Shown piece after piece: positions 51,826 to 60,536 of a stretch of 64,000 nucleotides of DNA; the first letter of the stretch is position 1, and each line of letters starts with the position of its first letter. The DNA lies in NCBI RefSeq assembly GCF_000332135.1, contig NZ_KB235896.1, positions 4,828,356-4,892,355 of the forward strand. Reading direction: 5' to 3'. Both the position numbers and the translations under genes were made by a program. Under the pieces are notes generated by a model. That model made no database searches, was not told the DNA's origin, and saw only the letters and a list, made by a program, of their open reading frames with translations. Source of the stretch: Anabaena sp. PCC 7108 (lineage in GTDB: Bacteria; Cyanobacteriota; Cyanobacteriia; Cyanobacteriales; Nostocaceae).

Positions 51826-53721
51826 ATGATAGGCAAATTATTAGACCATCGATACCAAGTCATACGCATTTTGGCAACGGGAGGATTTGGTCAAACCTAT
51901 ATTGCCCAAGATACCAGACGGCCAGGTCATCCTATCTGTGTTGTTAAACACCTCAAACCGAACAGCACTGACCCCAAAATTTTTGAAACGGCTAAACGTC
52001 TATTTAACAACGAAGCCGAAACTTTAGAAAAACTGGGTAATCATGATCAAATACCCCGTTTACTGGCTTATTTTGACGAAAACCAAGAATTTTTCCTAGT
52101 CCAAGAATATATTGACGGACATACCCTGAATGAGGAACTGATACCCGGTCAACCTTGGAATGAAAGCCAGGTTATACAACTGTTGCTAGAAGTTCTGGGT
52201 ATTTTGGAATTTGTTCATCAAGAAGGTGTTATTCACCGCGATATCAAGCCAGATAATATCATCCGTCGTGCTGCTGACTATAGATTAGTTTTAGTAGATT
52301 TTGGCGCAGTTAAACAATTAAGCTCTCCATTAGTTACTGCTGGGGGACAACTTACCGCTACAGTGGCTATTGGTACACCGGGTTATATGCCTACCGAACA
52401 AGGACAAGGTAAACCCCGTCCTAATAGTGATATTTATGCTCTTGGTATTATTGCTATTCAAGCATTAACAGGAGTCTCAGCCAAGCAATTACAAGAAGAT
52501 CCGAATACAGGTGAAATCCTCTGGCAACATTTTATTCCTGTGAACTACCGCTTGGCAGAAATCCTCAGTAAGATGGTGCGTTATCACTTCAAAGACCGCT
52601 ACCAAACTGCTACGGAAGCATTGCAAGTCTGTAGAGAGTTGTTAAATCTTACTTCTGCATCTTCTGCATATTCAGCGTCTCCCAAACAAATTAGCTACCA
52701 ACCCCCCAAACCCTCATCTCAAGTATTTTCACAGCATACGGTAGCTATTGCTCCCGCTAATCCGGTAGTTAGCAAACCTGTTCGTAAAGACTGTTCTAGC
52801 CAACCTGATCCATTACCTTTATTAATTGGCATTTTATTGGCAGGTGGTGCAGCTGCTTTGGTAACAAATTTGTATCCCAATGTGAAAAATGTAGCTGCTA
52901 ATTGGACAGGGAACAACAGCACATCAGCTAAAAACTGCTCGGCTACGGTGGCGGCTAATTCTAATATCCGCTCTGAACCGAGTGCGATTAATTCTGATAA
53001 TATTTTGAAAACTGTCGGTGAGGACAGTGGGTTCGATGTGAGTGGTAAACGGACGAAACGAGGCTGGATACAAGTTAAGCTCAAATCTGGACGTTTGGCT
53101 TGGGCGCACTCGGATGTCATTACTAATCAAGAACAATGGATTGCTTGCTTACGAGATCAAGGGGTTTCTATTCAAACTGTGGAAGACAGTCCCTTAATTG
53201 CATCTCGACCTATTCCTGTAGTGACTCCTGGGACGGAAACGGCAGTAAAATCGACTTCTCAACCTGAATCAGCCCCTGTTAGTGCCAATCAGGAGAAAAT
53301 TGTCGAAACAGCTAGACGGAAGTTTGAATCAGGAGATTTGCCTGGTGCGATCGCTATACTCAGATCAATCCCTGCTAATGCTGCTTCTGGAATTAAAGAA
53401 ACAGTCGAAATTATTAATCAATGGCAAAGTGATTGGGCAAAGGCAGAAGCGCTGGCTAATGAAATTAATCAAGCTATTGATAACGGCCAATGGGATAAAG
53501 TTCTAGCTTATCGAGATCATCCAGAAAAGTTACCCAATATAAAATATTGGCAAGATAAATTAGAACCAATGTTTAAACAAGCCGCAGAAAATGTTGCTAA
53601 ACAGGCTATATATGAGAAAAGTAACCAAGTCAATCAAAATACTTCTCACCAAAAAATAAAAGCATCCGATGATAAAACACCAACTCCTCAAGAAAACAAT
53701 CACAACGATTTGACAAATTAA
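51826..53721 (+). CDS. Ser/Thr protein kinase with a transmembrane helix and an extracytoplasmic SH3-like domain
   Basis: The 631 residues start with a complete kinase domain: ATGGFGQTYIAQD (Gly loop), VVKHLK (Lys), HRDIKPDN and VDFGAVKQL. PLPLLIGILLAGGAAALVTNLYP (about 325-347) is a transmembrane helix. Beyond it, CSATVAANSNIRSEPSAINS to RLAWAHSDVI (about 367-435) is a bacterial SH3 domain, a type that often binds cell wall, and then helical repeats with Gln-rich ends (about 490-600). A GGGGAGG ribosome site precedes the ATG. The layout fits a receptor kinase sensing the periplasm or peptidoglycan. Such kinases are numerous in Nostoc. Confidence 0.92.
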   Translation: MIGKLLDHRYQVIRILATGGFGQTYIAQDTRRPGHPICVVKHLKPNSTDPKIFETAKRLFNNEAETLEKLGNHDQIPRLLAYFDENQEFFLVQEYIDGHTLNEELIPGQPWNESQVIQLLLEVLGILEFVHQEGVIHRDIKPDNIIRRAADYRLVLVDFGAVKQLSSPLVTAGGQLTATVAIGTPGYMPTEQGQGKPRPNSDIYALGIIAIQALTGVSAKQLQEDPNTGEILWQHFIPVNYRLAEILSKMVRYHFKDRYQTATEALQVCRELLNLTSASSAYSASPKQISYQPPKPSSQVFSQHTVAIAPANPVVSKPVRKDCSSQPDPLPLLIGILLAGGAAALVTNLYPNVKNVAANWTGNNSTSAKNCSATVAANSNIRSEPSAINSDNILKTVGEDSGFDVSGKRTKRGWIQVKLKSGRLAWAHSDVITNQEQWIACLRDQGVSIQTVEDSPLIASRPIPVVTPGTETAVKSTSQPESAPVSANQEKIVETARRKFESGDLPGAIAILRSIPANAASGIKETVEIINQWQSDWAKAEALANEINQAIDNGQWDKVLAYRDHPEKLPNIKYWQDKLEPMFKQAAENVAKQAIYEKSNQVNQNTSHQKIKASDDKTPTPQENNHNDLTN

Positions 53722-54038
53722 AAAGAGATTGCTCCACGATCAGAAGATAAACGAAAATAGTGGCTGAAAACCCAGCCCTATATAGATTTTATCAATGTCT
53801 ACCCAGCTAATAACCCACATTTTCTGCTTTAAATTGTTTAAATGAAAGTACATACTTCCATAATTACGGCTCTTAACCATGTACAAGCAGGAGAATAATT
53901 ATTACTTTGATACCAACGCATAAATACAGAAAATCCTGGCATTAATACTGGAGTAGCTAAAATTTTTAATTGTTGACTTTTAGCAAATTCAGGTACTCAA
54001 ACAGCAAAGCTAGTATTAGAACTATTGGGACTCGGTTT
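53722..54038. other. intergenic region after the second Ser/Thr kinase
   Basis: About 317 AT-rich bases. A short hairpin GGCTG-N6-CAGCC at 53762-53777 could be a weak terminator for the kinase gene. The next frame opens at 53970 with a poor start and is joined to its gene only at the ATG at 54039. Confidence 0.5.
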
Positions 54039-54677
54039 ATGAAAATTGCATTTATTGGTATTGGTAATGTGGGTGCAGCACTTGGCGATCGCTTACAAAA
54101 ATTAGGCCATGATGTAACTATAGCTGCCCGTGACCCGCAATCAAAATCAGTTCAGGAAGCTTTAGCACGCAATTCTGCCCTGAAAGTCGAGTCACCCACC
54201 ACAGCAGTTAGTACCGCAGAAGTTGTATTTCTCGCTACACCTTTTCCTGCGATCAATTCTGCTCTTACCCCACTGCAATCTGCTCTTGATGGTAAAATTC
54301 TAGTGGATTGCACTAACCCTGTAAGTGCTGGATTAAAGCATGGTTTAGATAGCAAAATTTCTGGTAGTGAAACCATACAACAGATAGTTCCCCACGCTTA
54401 TGTAGTCAAAGCCTTTACCATTTATGGCTATGAGAACTTTGAAAATAGTCAGTATCCCGGTTATGGTGATTTGCAACCAGCAATGTTAATCGCTGGTGAT
54501 GATTTAACCGCTAAAAAAACAGTGGCTGACCTATGCTCTCAATTGGGTTGGGAAGCAGTTGATACAGGTAATCTGTCCATGAGTCTTCATCTTGAACATA
54601 TGACTTTACTCTGGATTAAAATGGCCAGAGTCCAGGGATTAGGAGTAGATTTTACCTGGGCAATGTTAAAACGATAA
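54039..54677 (+). CDS. NADPH-dependent F420-reductase-like Rossmann oxidoreductase
   Basis: The ATG at 54039 gives 212 residues starting MKIAFIGIGNVGAALGDRLQ, with the dinucleotide motif G-x-G-x-x-G and AARDP, typical of NADP binding. Further blocks are VFLATPFPAINSAL, ILVDCTNPVS, VVKAFTIYGYENF and MLIAGDDLTAKKTVADLCSQ. This is the COG2085 family named after the archaeal F420H2:NADP+ oxidoreductase. Cyanobacterial members probably reduce other substrates. The upstream 23-codon extension looks unlike protein. It ends 60 bp before a palindromic hairpin. Confidence 0.85.
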   Translation: MKIAFIGIGNVGAALGDRLQKLGHDVTIAARDPQSKSVQEALARNSALKVESPTTAVSTAEVVFLATPFPAINSALTPLQSALDGKILVDCTNPVSAGLKHGLDSKISGSETIQQIVPHAYVVKAFTIYGYENFENSQYPGYGDLQPAMLIAGDDLTAKKTVADLCSQLGWEAVDTGNLSMSLHLEHMTLLWIKMARVQGLGVDFTWAMLKR

Positions 54678-54737
54678 TCTACTAACAGCAATCTCTTTCC
54701 TTTATTCCTAAGTTCACAGGCATTCTAAGATTATATG

Positions 54738-54758
54738 GGGGCGTATTGCATACGCCCC
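54738..54758. terminator. palindromic hairpin between convergent genes
   Basis: GGGGCGTAT pairs perfectly with ATACGCCCC around TGC. A T run (54776-54783) lies about 18 nt further on the plus strand, so this may end the oxidoreductase transcript. The same sequence type is a dispersed palindrome in cyanobacterial genomes. Confidence 0.6.
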
Positions 54759-54791
54759 TGTGCCTAGAATTATTAAATTTTTTTGACTTGT

Positions 54792-55448
54792 TTAGTGTAA
54801 TTCGTCGTATTCTGCTGTTTCCATGCGTCTGGCTTCTGTGCGAGTGGAAGGTAAAAACTCAGCCCGTCGAACAGTTGCTAGAGGTGGTGTAGGACCATTG
54901 TAGGGGTGAATTACCTGTACAGTGCGGGTAGGACGATGTTGTTTTGGAGAAAACAAAGCCAAGACACCAGCTACAACCACTCCACCACCAATGGTTAGAG
55001 TTGCCCCACCAACTGCCCAAACTATGGGTGAAGACCACCAAGGATTTTGTTCAGGTGGTAGTGCAGCTACTTTTTGTTGATTGAACTGCTGGGCTGATTC
55101 CCACTGCTTCTGGGTTAAATTTTGGGCTTGCAGCTGAAGTTGTTGGTTTTGCAACACTAACTGTTGGTTGTCGTTTTTCAACTTCTCCATTTGCATATTC
55201 AGCTTTTCCATTTCTAGACGCTGGTCAGAATTGGGCGCAACAGGCTGTAGATTTGGATAGACAGGTTGCCCGTAAGGTGAATATTGCACAGGTTGCTGCA
55301 TAACCTGGGGCTGAACAAACGCGGCTGGCATTTGTGGGGCAGCAGCGAAGTTAGATTGTTGTATAGGAGTATTTGTTCCTTTCAGCAATAGGAGAGCCGC
55401 CAAACCAGCTACAGCAACTCCGCCGATAAATGCCATACTTTCACTCAT
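54792..55448 (-). CDS. membrane protein with Gln-rich coiled coil between two hydrophobic segments
   Basis: The 218 residues have a hydrophobic N-terminal helix (MAFIGGVAVAGLAALLLLKG), a Pro/Gln/Tyr-rich stretch (about 35-75), a coiled coil (EMEKLNMQMEKLKNDNQQLV with Gln-rich heptads, about 78-125), a second helix (VGGATLTIGGGVVVAGVLAL) and a basic tail with several Arg. No family is recognised. It could be a scaffold or membrane-shaping protein. It stands alone on the minus strand, upstream end about 240 bp from trpA's stop codon. Confidence 0.65.
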   Translation of the reverse strand: MSESMAFIGGVAVAGLAALLLLKGTNTPIQQSNFAAAPQMPAAFVQPQVMQQPVQYSPYGQPVYPNLQPVAPNSDQRLEMEKLNMQMEKLKNDNQQLVLQNQQLQLQAQNLTQKQWESAQQFNQQKVAALPPEQNPWWSSPIVWAVGGATLTIGGGVVVAGVLALFSPKQHRPTRTVQVIHPYNGPTPPLATVRRAEFLPSTRTEARRMETAEYDELH

Positions 55449-55690
55449 CGCTTTTACCCCTTAACCACGACGGCAGCATAACTTAACTTTGACTGACTCA
55501 CGCTCACACTCATAATTATTTGCCTGCTTTGACTTAAATATAAGACTCAAACTATAAGCAGATTTTTCAGGTAGTTTTTTTTTACCTGGTATGTGCTGTT
55601 AATATTCAAGACTATATCAGTCAAATTGTCCACTAATGGATGATAAAAAAACTACGCTGTTATACTTTTTAATCTACTTTCTCCAAATCA

Positions 55691-56494
55691 TCAAGAGGAA
55701 GTTTTGATAGCTGTCTTCAAATTTTGGCAAAATTGAGCGATCGCACTGAGTCCTTCTTCGGGTGTTCCTTCTGCTAACCGCTTGACAATAGCACTACCGA
55801 CAATTGCGGCATCTGCGCCCCATTCCTGGACTTGACGAGCTTGTTCTATGTCAGAAATACCAAAGCCCACGCCGATAGGTTTATCTGTAACCTTGCGAAT
55901 TTGTGTGAGTAAATCGGAAACTCGGCTTTCCATTTGCGATCGCATTCCTGTTACCCCAGTCACACTGACCAAATAGATAAATCCTTGAGAAGCACGAGCG
56001 ATCGCTTCAATCCTCTGGGCAGAACTTGTAGGAGCCACCAACAGAGTTAAATCTATTCCCACCTCACTCGCTGGTTGCAACAATCCTCCTGCTTCTTCTA
56101 AAGGTAAATCAGGAACTACTAAACCCGCTACACCAGCCGCCTGAATTTGCTGGAGAAACTTTTCAATTCCTCGATGTAAAATTGGGTTGTAATAGGTAAA
56201 TAAAATAATTGGTGCTTTTAAACTGGGAGTAGTTGCTTGTAGCATTTCCAGCACCCGATCCAAAGTAGTACCACGCTCCAAAGCGCGAGTAGCTGCTGCT
56301 TGAATCACGGGACCATCTGCCAAAGGGTCAGAATAGGGAACACCTAACTCAATAATATCCGCTCCAGAGCGATCTAAAATTTGTAAAGCCTTAGCAGTGG
56401 TTTCTAAATCAGGATCACCGGCAGTAATAAACGGAATCAGAGCGCACTCTTGATTCCGTCTCAGGGTTTCAAAACAACGAGAAATTGCAGTCAT
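55691..56494 (-). CDS. trpA: tryptophan synthase alpha subunit
   Basis: The 267 residues show [12 protein letters not shown], the catalytic Glu in [20 protein letters not shown], the Asp in [24 protein letters not shown] and [20 protein letters not shown] and [12 protein letters not shown]. This is the complete TrpA barrel. It cleaves indole-3-glycerol phosphate to indole, which passes to TrpB; trpB is not in the window. It follows the ndhL / DUF3007-like genes on the same strand across a repeat-filled gap of about 150 bp, an arrangement common in cyanobacteria. Confidence 0.95.
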   Translation of the reverse strand: MTAISRCFETLRRNQECALIPFITAGDPDLETTAKALQILDRSGADIIELGVPYSDPLADGPVIQAAATRALERGTTLDRVLEMLQATTPSLKAPIILFTYYNPILHRGIEKFLQQIQAAGVAGLVVPDLPLEEAGGLLQPASEVGIDLTLLVAPTSSAQRIEAIARASQGFIYLVSVTGVTGMRSQMESRVSDLLTQIRKVTDKPIGVGFGISDIEQARQVQEWGADAAIVGSAIVKRLAEGTPEEGLSAIAQFCQNLKTAIKTSS

Positions 56495-56510
56495 TAGTCA
56501 GTTGTCAGGG

Positions 56511-56545
56511 AATTGGGAATTGGGAATTGGGAATTGGGAATTGGG
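56511..56545. repeat. heptamer repeat AATTGGG, five units
   Basis: Five exact AATTGGG heptamers lie just upstream of trpA on its 5' side, about 17 bp from the start codon. Confidence 0.93.
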
Positions 56546-56616
56546 AATAGTTAGAAGGTTATTCTCCGCGTCCCCGTGTCTCCTCATCTCCGCGTCTCCC
56601 CATCTTCCCATCTTCC

Positions 56617-56658
56617 CTGTCACCTGTCACCTGTCACCTGTCACCTATCACCTGTCAC
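56617..56658. repeat. heptamer repeat CTGTCAC, six units, overlapping the end of the DUF3007-like gene
   Basis: Five CTGTCAC units and one CTATCAC stand in tandem after a CCCCGTGTCTCC-type GC repeat (56563-56616). On the minus strand the array encodes the last residues and stop codon of the neighbouring gene. Confidence 0.93.
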
Positions 56659-56950
56659 CTAATTCTATTTCAGCTTGAATTTTTGCTAATTCTTCAGGAG
56701 TGAGTTCATCTAGTCGCTTTTGCAGGAAAGCTTTTTCATATTCTTCCCGTTGTTGATGGTAGGTCATTTTTTTACCCCCTGCACGGAAAAGATATGTGGC
56801 TAACCAGCCTATCAAGCCAACAACCAGTAAGAATTGGCTCCAAATACCAGCATTCTGACCATCTAAACCGATTAGCTGCAATCCTGCATAAGCCAAGCCA
56901 CCAGCCACAAAAACACCTAAGCCAATTCCGATTGCATCAATGCGTCGCAT
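56648..56950 (-). CDS. small two-TM protein, DUF3007-like
   Basis: The 100 residues start MRRIDAIGIGLGVFVAGGLA (first helix). A second helix IWSQFLLVVGLIGWLATYLF follows, then a charged helix MTYHQQREEYEKAFLQKRLD with LTPEELAKIQAEIE. This matches DUF3007, a family of cyanobacteria and plastids usually encoded next to ndhL. The last three codons and the TGA are supplied by a CTGTCAC repeat. It starts 25 bp after ndhL, so they are likely cotranscribed. The function is not established; a link with NDH-1 or thylakoid assembly is suggested by context. Confidence 0.85.
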   Translation of the reverse strand: MRRIDAIGIGLGVFVAGGLAYAGLQLIGLDGQNAGIWSQFLLVVGLIGWLATYLFRAGGKKMTYHQQREEYEKAFLQKRLDELTPEELAKIQAEIELGDR

Positions 56951-56975
56951 GAGAATAATGACCTACCAATCTAAA

Positions 56976-57185
56976 TTAAACAATTTGTCTACGCCGGGGT
57001 CGCAAATTCACAATCGGGGAAAGCAGCAACAAACCCGGAAAGAAGAAGAACACTAAAAAGTACATAAACCCACGCTCTATAGAGCTTGCTGTGTACCAAC
57101 GCAGCTTTAGATAAAGCATTACAACCATTGGTACTACCAGAAGATAAGCTCCGGCCAAAATCAGATACAGTAGCGCTACAACCAT
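56976..57185 (-). CDS. ndhL: NAD(P)H-quinone oxidoreductase subunit L
   Basis: The 69 residues have two helices ([20 protein letters not shown] and [20 protein letters not shown]) joined by the loop [13 protein letters not shown] and end in [10 protein letters not shown], which is the NdhL pattern. NdhL is a small membrane subunit of the thylakoid NDH-1 complex, used in cyclic electron flow and CO2 uptake. It heads a minus-strand cluster with the DUF3007-like gene and trpA. Confidence 0.93.
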   Translation of the reverse strand: MVVALLYLILAGAYLLVVPMVVMLYLKLRWYTASSIERGFMYFLVFFFFPGLLLLSPIVNLRPRRRQIV

Positions 57186-57535
57186 AATTCTTTGTCGGAT
57201 TATATGAAACTATTTGGTGCGTCCATTTCTCATGATATGCTGAATGGCTGAACCAAGGGAAGTATCATTCTTGGTTTTTGCCAGGAAAGCAAATAAATTT
57301 TCCAACTACTTGTCATAATTGGAAAAAACAGCTAAGATTATGATATAATGTGATTTCGCAATCAAACGCGGCTGAGTAGCTAAGTTAAAAAACTCATAAC
57401 ATGAGTAGATAATTTAGGTGCTAAATAAAAAAAGTAGTATTTGAAAAGAAAACTTTTAAAACTACTTGCACAAAAGACGCAATTGATGGTGGAATAGATG
57501 AGGAGGTTTTTTTACCTCCAGATTCAGAAACCCTT
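57186..57535. other. intergenic region between ndhL and tRNA-Leu, no gene seen
   Basis: About 350 AT-rich bases. A small hairpin GGAGGT-T6-ACCTCC at 57502-57519 lies 17 bp before the tRNA. The region should contain the promoters of ndhL (-) and the tRNA (+). Confidence 0.5.
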
Positions 57536-57905
57536 GGGGGTGTGGCGGAATGGTAGACGCTACGGACTTAGAAAACTGAGCCTTGATAGAGAAATCTTTC
57601 AAGTGGAAGCTCTCAAATTCAGGGAAACCTAAATCTGTTTACAGGTATGGCAATCCTGAGCCAAGCCCAGAAAATTTTAAATTAAGATTTTATTTTGGTT
57701 TTCAATTTAAAATTCAGAGATTAAAAATTCAGGGAAGGTGCAGAGACTCGACGGGAGCTACCCTAACGTAAAGCCGAGGGTAAAGGGAGAGTCCAATTCT
57801 TAAAGCCTAAAGTTGCTCAAGTAACAAGGCAGCAGTGAAAGCTGCGGAAGAATGAAAATCCGTTGACCTTAAACGGTCGTGGGGGTTCAAGTCCCCCCAC
57901 CCCCA
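57536..57905 (+). tRNA. trnL-UAA: tRNA-Leu(UAA) with group I intron
   Basis: The 5' exon (57536 to about 57569) has acceptor GGGGGTG, a D arm GCGGAATGGTAGACGC and an anticodon stem ACGGACTT. The 3' exon (about 57855-57905) has AAAATCCGT, a long variable arm TGACCTTAAACGGTCG, a T arm GGGGGTTCAAGTCCCCC and acceptor CACCCCC with discriminator A. The exons join to give anticodon UAA. CCA is not encoded. This intron-split tRNA is the classic cyanobacterial and chloroplast trnL. Confidence 0.96.
57570..57854 (+). ncRNA. self-splicing group I intron in tRNA-Leu(UAA)
   Basis: About 285 nt lie between U34 and A35 of the anticodon. Core elements match the Anabaena tRNA-Leu intron: CTCAAATTCAGGGAAACCTAAA (P3/P4 region, split here for brevity), CAATCCTGAGCCAAGCC, GGTGCAGAGACTCGACGGGAG, CTACCCTAACGTAAAG and the 3' terminal G at 57854. 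The interior at about 57665-57735 is an AT-rich expansion with TTAAAATTCAG/TTAAAAATTCAG repeats at the P6b position, which varies among Nostoc strains. No homing endonuclease is encoded. Confidence 0.93.
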
Positions 57906-58003
57906 TTAAAAAATAATTTATAATTGTGAGTTTACTGATAACTGTGCAGTAAGGGAGAGCTTATCCTTCCGACAAAAGTGGTAAAGTATTGCTTCATGTT
58001 ACT

Positions 58004-58567
58004 CTAGTTGAGAATTTTGTTGATGCCATCGAGAAAAACTTGAAAACTACGAGATTTGTTTTCAGTCAAGGATAAATAGGGCGCAATAGCTTTGGAGTGA
58101 GTACCGGGGTAATATTCTGGAACTAACTTTCTGAGTTCCTCTTTCGCGGAATTGAGTTGATCGGGGTTACGAAACTTGCTTTTATTTTGTTGTTGACTCA
58201 AACTTTCAGGTTTTAGTCCATAAGCTTTTTCAACTGCGACTAAATCACCCAAAAACCAAGATTCTAATTCATGACATATTATACGTATTAGTATATTTTG
58301 GTTTCCTGCATTTTGACAAATTTCTAAAAGTTCTGATTTGAGTTTTTTACAGTCATGGGAATCTTGATCATGAACAATGATAAATTTTGTTTCAGGTTGA
58401 AAATTAAAGGCTTTGATCTTCTTAGGAATTGATTTGGTAAGATCCTGTTTGCCTTGATGAGAGATACAAATATAGCTAATATGCTCAGGAATTAATTTTG
58501 GAAGAATAGTCTCTAGTACAGTTTTCATAGAAGGTTCTTCTAGTAAAAAAATCAGGTCATAGCTCAT
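58004..58567 (-). CDS. DUF4276-family protein (TOPRIM-like), partner of the upstream AAA ATPase
   Basis: The 187 residues follow the DUF4276 pattern: FLLEEPSMKTVLETILPKLI at the N terminus, HQGKQDLTKSIPKKIKAF, the acidic block FIIVHDQDSHDCKKLKSELL, and HELESWFLGDLVAVEKAYG. The early Glu-Glu and the D-x-D-x-x-D block resemble a TOPRIM metal site, suggesting a nuclease. Its ATG overlaps the stop of the AAA ATPase gene by one base (TGATG), so the two are translationally coupled. Such ATPase/TOPRIM pairs are frequent among anti-phage systems of the OLD/PARIS type. That role is inferred. Confidence 0.82.
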   Translation of the reverse strand: MSYDLIFLLEEPSMKTVLETILPKLIPEHISYICISHQGKQDLTKSIPKKIKAFNFQPETKFIIVHDQDSHDCKKLKSELLEICQNAGNQNILIRIICHELESWFLGDLVAVEKAYGLKPESLSQQQNKSKFRNPDQLNSAKEELRKLVPEYYPGTHSKAIAPYLSLTENKSRSFQVFLDGINKILN

Positions 58568-59751
58568 CAGGGGGCGACTCCTTCAAACCAGCCTTGATTC
58601 CAGAGATATCCGGGTAAATCTCCTGCTTTCACTAAGTTATTCAGAGTTTCATTATCACTGGCTCGAAAAATTTTGGTAATTCCTTGTTCTTTTGTCAACC
58701 AGAAAATACTTTCTAGGGGAACAGCATTAAGAAAGTCGGGGGAGTGGGTAGAGACAAAGACTTGTCCACCTCTGTGGGCATAACTGGCAAATTCTTCAGC
58801 AAGTTCGTGAAGCAAACTAGGATAAAGTTGGTTTTCGGGTTCTTCGACGCATAGTAAAGGATGGGGTTTAGGATCGAAGAGTAGAATTAAATAGGCAAAC
58901 ATTTTCATTGTGCCATCAGAAACATAGCGATCAATGAAGGGATCTTTAAAAGCTTGGTCTTGAAATTTGAGAATTAGTCTACCGTCTTCTGTTTCTTTTG
59001 CTTCTACTTTAGAAATACCGGGAACTCTTTCTTTCATTTTGTTGAGAATAGCTTGAAAAATGTCAGAATGGTTTTGATAAATATATTGAGCAACCACTGC
59101 CATATTATCACCTGTAGGAGTGAGGTGTTCGGCATAGGATACATCTTTGCTACCTCTGGCATCGCTGATATGGAAGTCGGAAACGTGCCAATTTTCAATT
59201 AGTGAACGAAAGGCACTAGCAGCTTTGAAGCGTTGAAATTGCCCCAATCCTTTAATTGCTAAGATGTCGCTAGATTCGAGTTGTTGTTCTTCGCGTTCTA
59301 ATTCTTCGTCAGTTTGTTCAAAATTTTCTTCATTGGTGATCGCATAACCTTTACCTTTCTGGAAGTCGAGAAAGTGATAGGGAGAACCGTATTCGCCGCG
59401 TTTGTACCGAAGAATTTCTCTTTTAACTAAGGGTCGTTTTTCTTCTTGTCCAACAATTAAAATATAAGTAACAAGGCGCTCTGTCTCCAGAATTTTCATG
59501 CGGAATTTTAGTTCTATTTCGATATCTTCTTGTTCTTTGCCTCTGGTGACGACTTCATTAAATCCACCTCGGATCTGAAGGGCTTGACGAATGTTATTTT
59601 TTAGGGCATCGCGGAGAAAGCCAAAAATATCGAATAGGGTAGATTTACCTGTACCATTGGCTCCGATGATGACGCAAAAGGTGGGAATTTCTCTGATTTC
59701 TAGAAATTCAAAGGCTCGATAATTTTTAATTTTTATAGAAACAATTTTCAT
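58567..59751 (-). CDS. AAA/ABC-type ATPase of the RecF/OLD-like AAA_21 family
   Basis: The 394 residues begin KIVSIKIKNYRAFEFLEIRE with Walker A VIIGANGTGKSTLFDIFGFL near residue 30, the RecF/SMC-like opening. The middle holds VSDGTMKMFAYLILLFDP (ABC signature-like, with DGT in place of SGG). Walker B is PLLCVEEPENQLYPSLLHEL, and the H-loop region VFVSTHSPDFLNAVP follows. It is cytoplasmic with no membrane segments. Paired with a DUF4276 gene overlapping by one base, it is likely to be the sensor-motor part of a two-component defence or DNA-repair module. Confidence 0.88.
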   Translation of the reverse strand: MKIVSIKIKNYRAFEFLEIREIPTFCVIIGANGTGKSTLFDIFGFLRDALKNNIRQALQIRGGFNEVVTRGKEQEDIEIELKFRMKILETERLVTYILIVGQEEKRPLVKREILRYKRGEYGSPYHFLDFQKGKGYAITNEENFEQTDEELEREEQQLESSDILAIKGLGQFQRFKAASAFRSLIENWHVSDFHISDARGSKDVSYAEHLTPTGDNMAVVAQYIYQNHSDIFQAILNKMKERVPGISKVEAKETEDGRLILKFQDQAFKDPFIDRYVSDGTMKMFAYLILLFDPKPHPLLCVEEPENQLYPSLLHELAEEFASYAHRGGQVFVSTHSPDFLNAVPLESIFWLTKEQGITKIFRASDNETLNNLVKAGDLPGYLWNQGWFEGVAP

Positions 59752-59833
59752 AACTAAATCTACCTTAAAAAGAAAGAATACTACTTATCTTGCTGCTATT
59801 TCTAGGGTTAGGACATTGGGTAATGTTTTTATT

Positions 59834-60418
59834 TTATTCCTCATTGCCTGGCTCAAGGGTTAAACCGCGATAGACTTGTTCTATGGGGAAACTGAGATTA
59901 ATGCTCTTTAGTTCAATGATGTCGCCTTCTCCATAATTAATAATCATCCATTGTCCCGCATCATTTTTGTGATACAGGTCGATTTCGATGCTGGTGGAAC
60001 TAACCAATAGGTAATCTTTCAATACGGCGTTATTTTGATACATTCTGAACTTGCTACCGCGATCATAGGCTTCGGTAGTTTTGGAGAGAACTTCAACGAT
60101 TAAGCAAGGATAGGTAAAATAGTTGGAAGTATTTTTATCTCGTTCATCGCAAGTTACACTCGCATCTGGATAGGTATAGTTATTCGTCTCGACAATATTA
60201 ACCTTGATATCAGAATTCCCAGTTATACAACCACTATTCTCTAAATGGGCATCAAACATGGAGGTGAAGCGGATAGCAATACGACCGTGATTGACGCTAC
60301 CACCGCTCATGGCATAAACTTGACCGTCGATCAGTTCGTGTTTTTCTAGTTGCTTTTCTTCCCAAGTGAAATATTCTTCGGGGGTTAAGTTTGTGGGTTT
60401 GTCTTTGGCTGCGATCAC
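59834..60418 (-). CDS. Uma2-family (DUF820) putative restriction-like endonuclease
   Basis: The 194 residues show the Uma2 pattern: LTPEEYFTWEEKQLEKHELI at the N terminus, DGQVYAMSGGSVNHGRI, DIKVNIVETNNYTYPDASVT with the acidic pair, and PCLIVEVLSKTTEAYDRGSK with E-x-x-S/K of the PD-(D/E)XK fold. The family is hugely expanded in cyanobacteria and its role is unknown; nuclease activity is inferred from fold. It lies upstream of the AAA/DUF4276 pair on the same strand, with an 82-bp gap. Confidence 0.88.
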   Translation of the reverse strand: MIAAKDKPTNLTPEEYFTWEEKQLEKHELIDGQVYAMSGGSVNHGRIAIRFTSMFDAHLENSGCITGNSDIKVNIVETNNYTYPDASVTCDERDKNTSNYFTYPCLIVEVLSKTTEAYDRGSKFRMYQNNAVLKDYLLVSSTSIEIDLYHKNDAGQWMIINYGEGDIIELKSINLSFPIEQVYRGLTLEPGNEE

Positions 60419-60536
60419 GATGGAGTTAGCTCCTGTGTAGCGAAATTGATAGTATTATCTTATTTTATACAAACATTTTTTGGAGTCAGCTTTTTTAAAT
60501 TGTTCGGTTTGATTGATTTGGCATTTTCAGCAAACC

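Noticed and set aside
57583-57771. Open frame inside the tRNA-Leu region
   Set aside because: It lies within the group I intron core and does not resemble a homing endonuclease.
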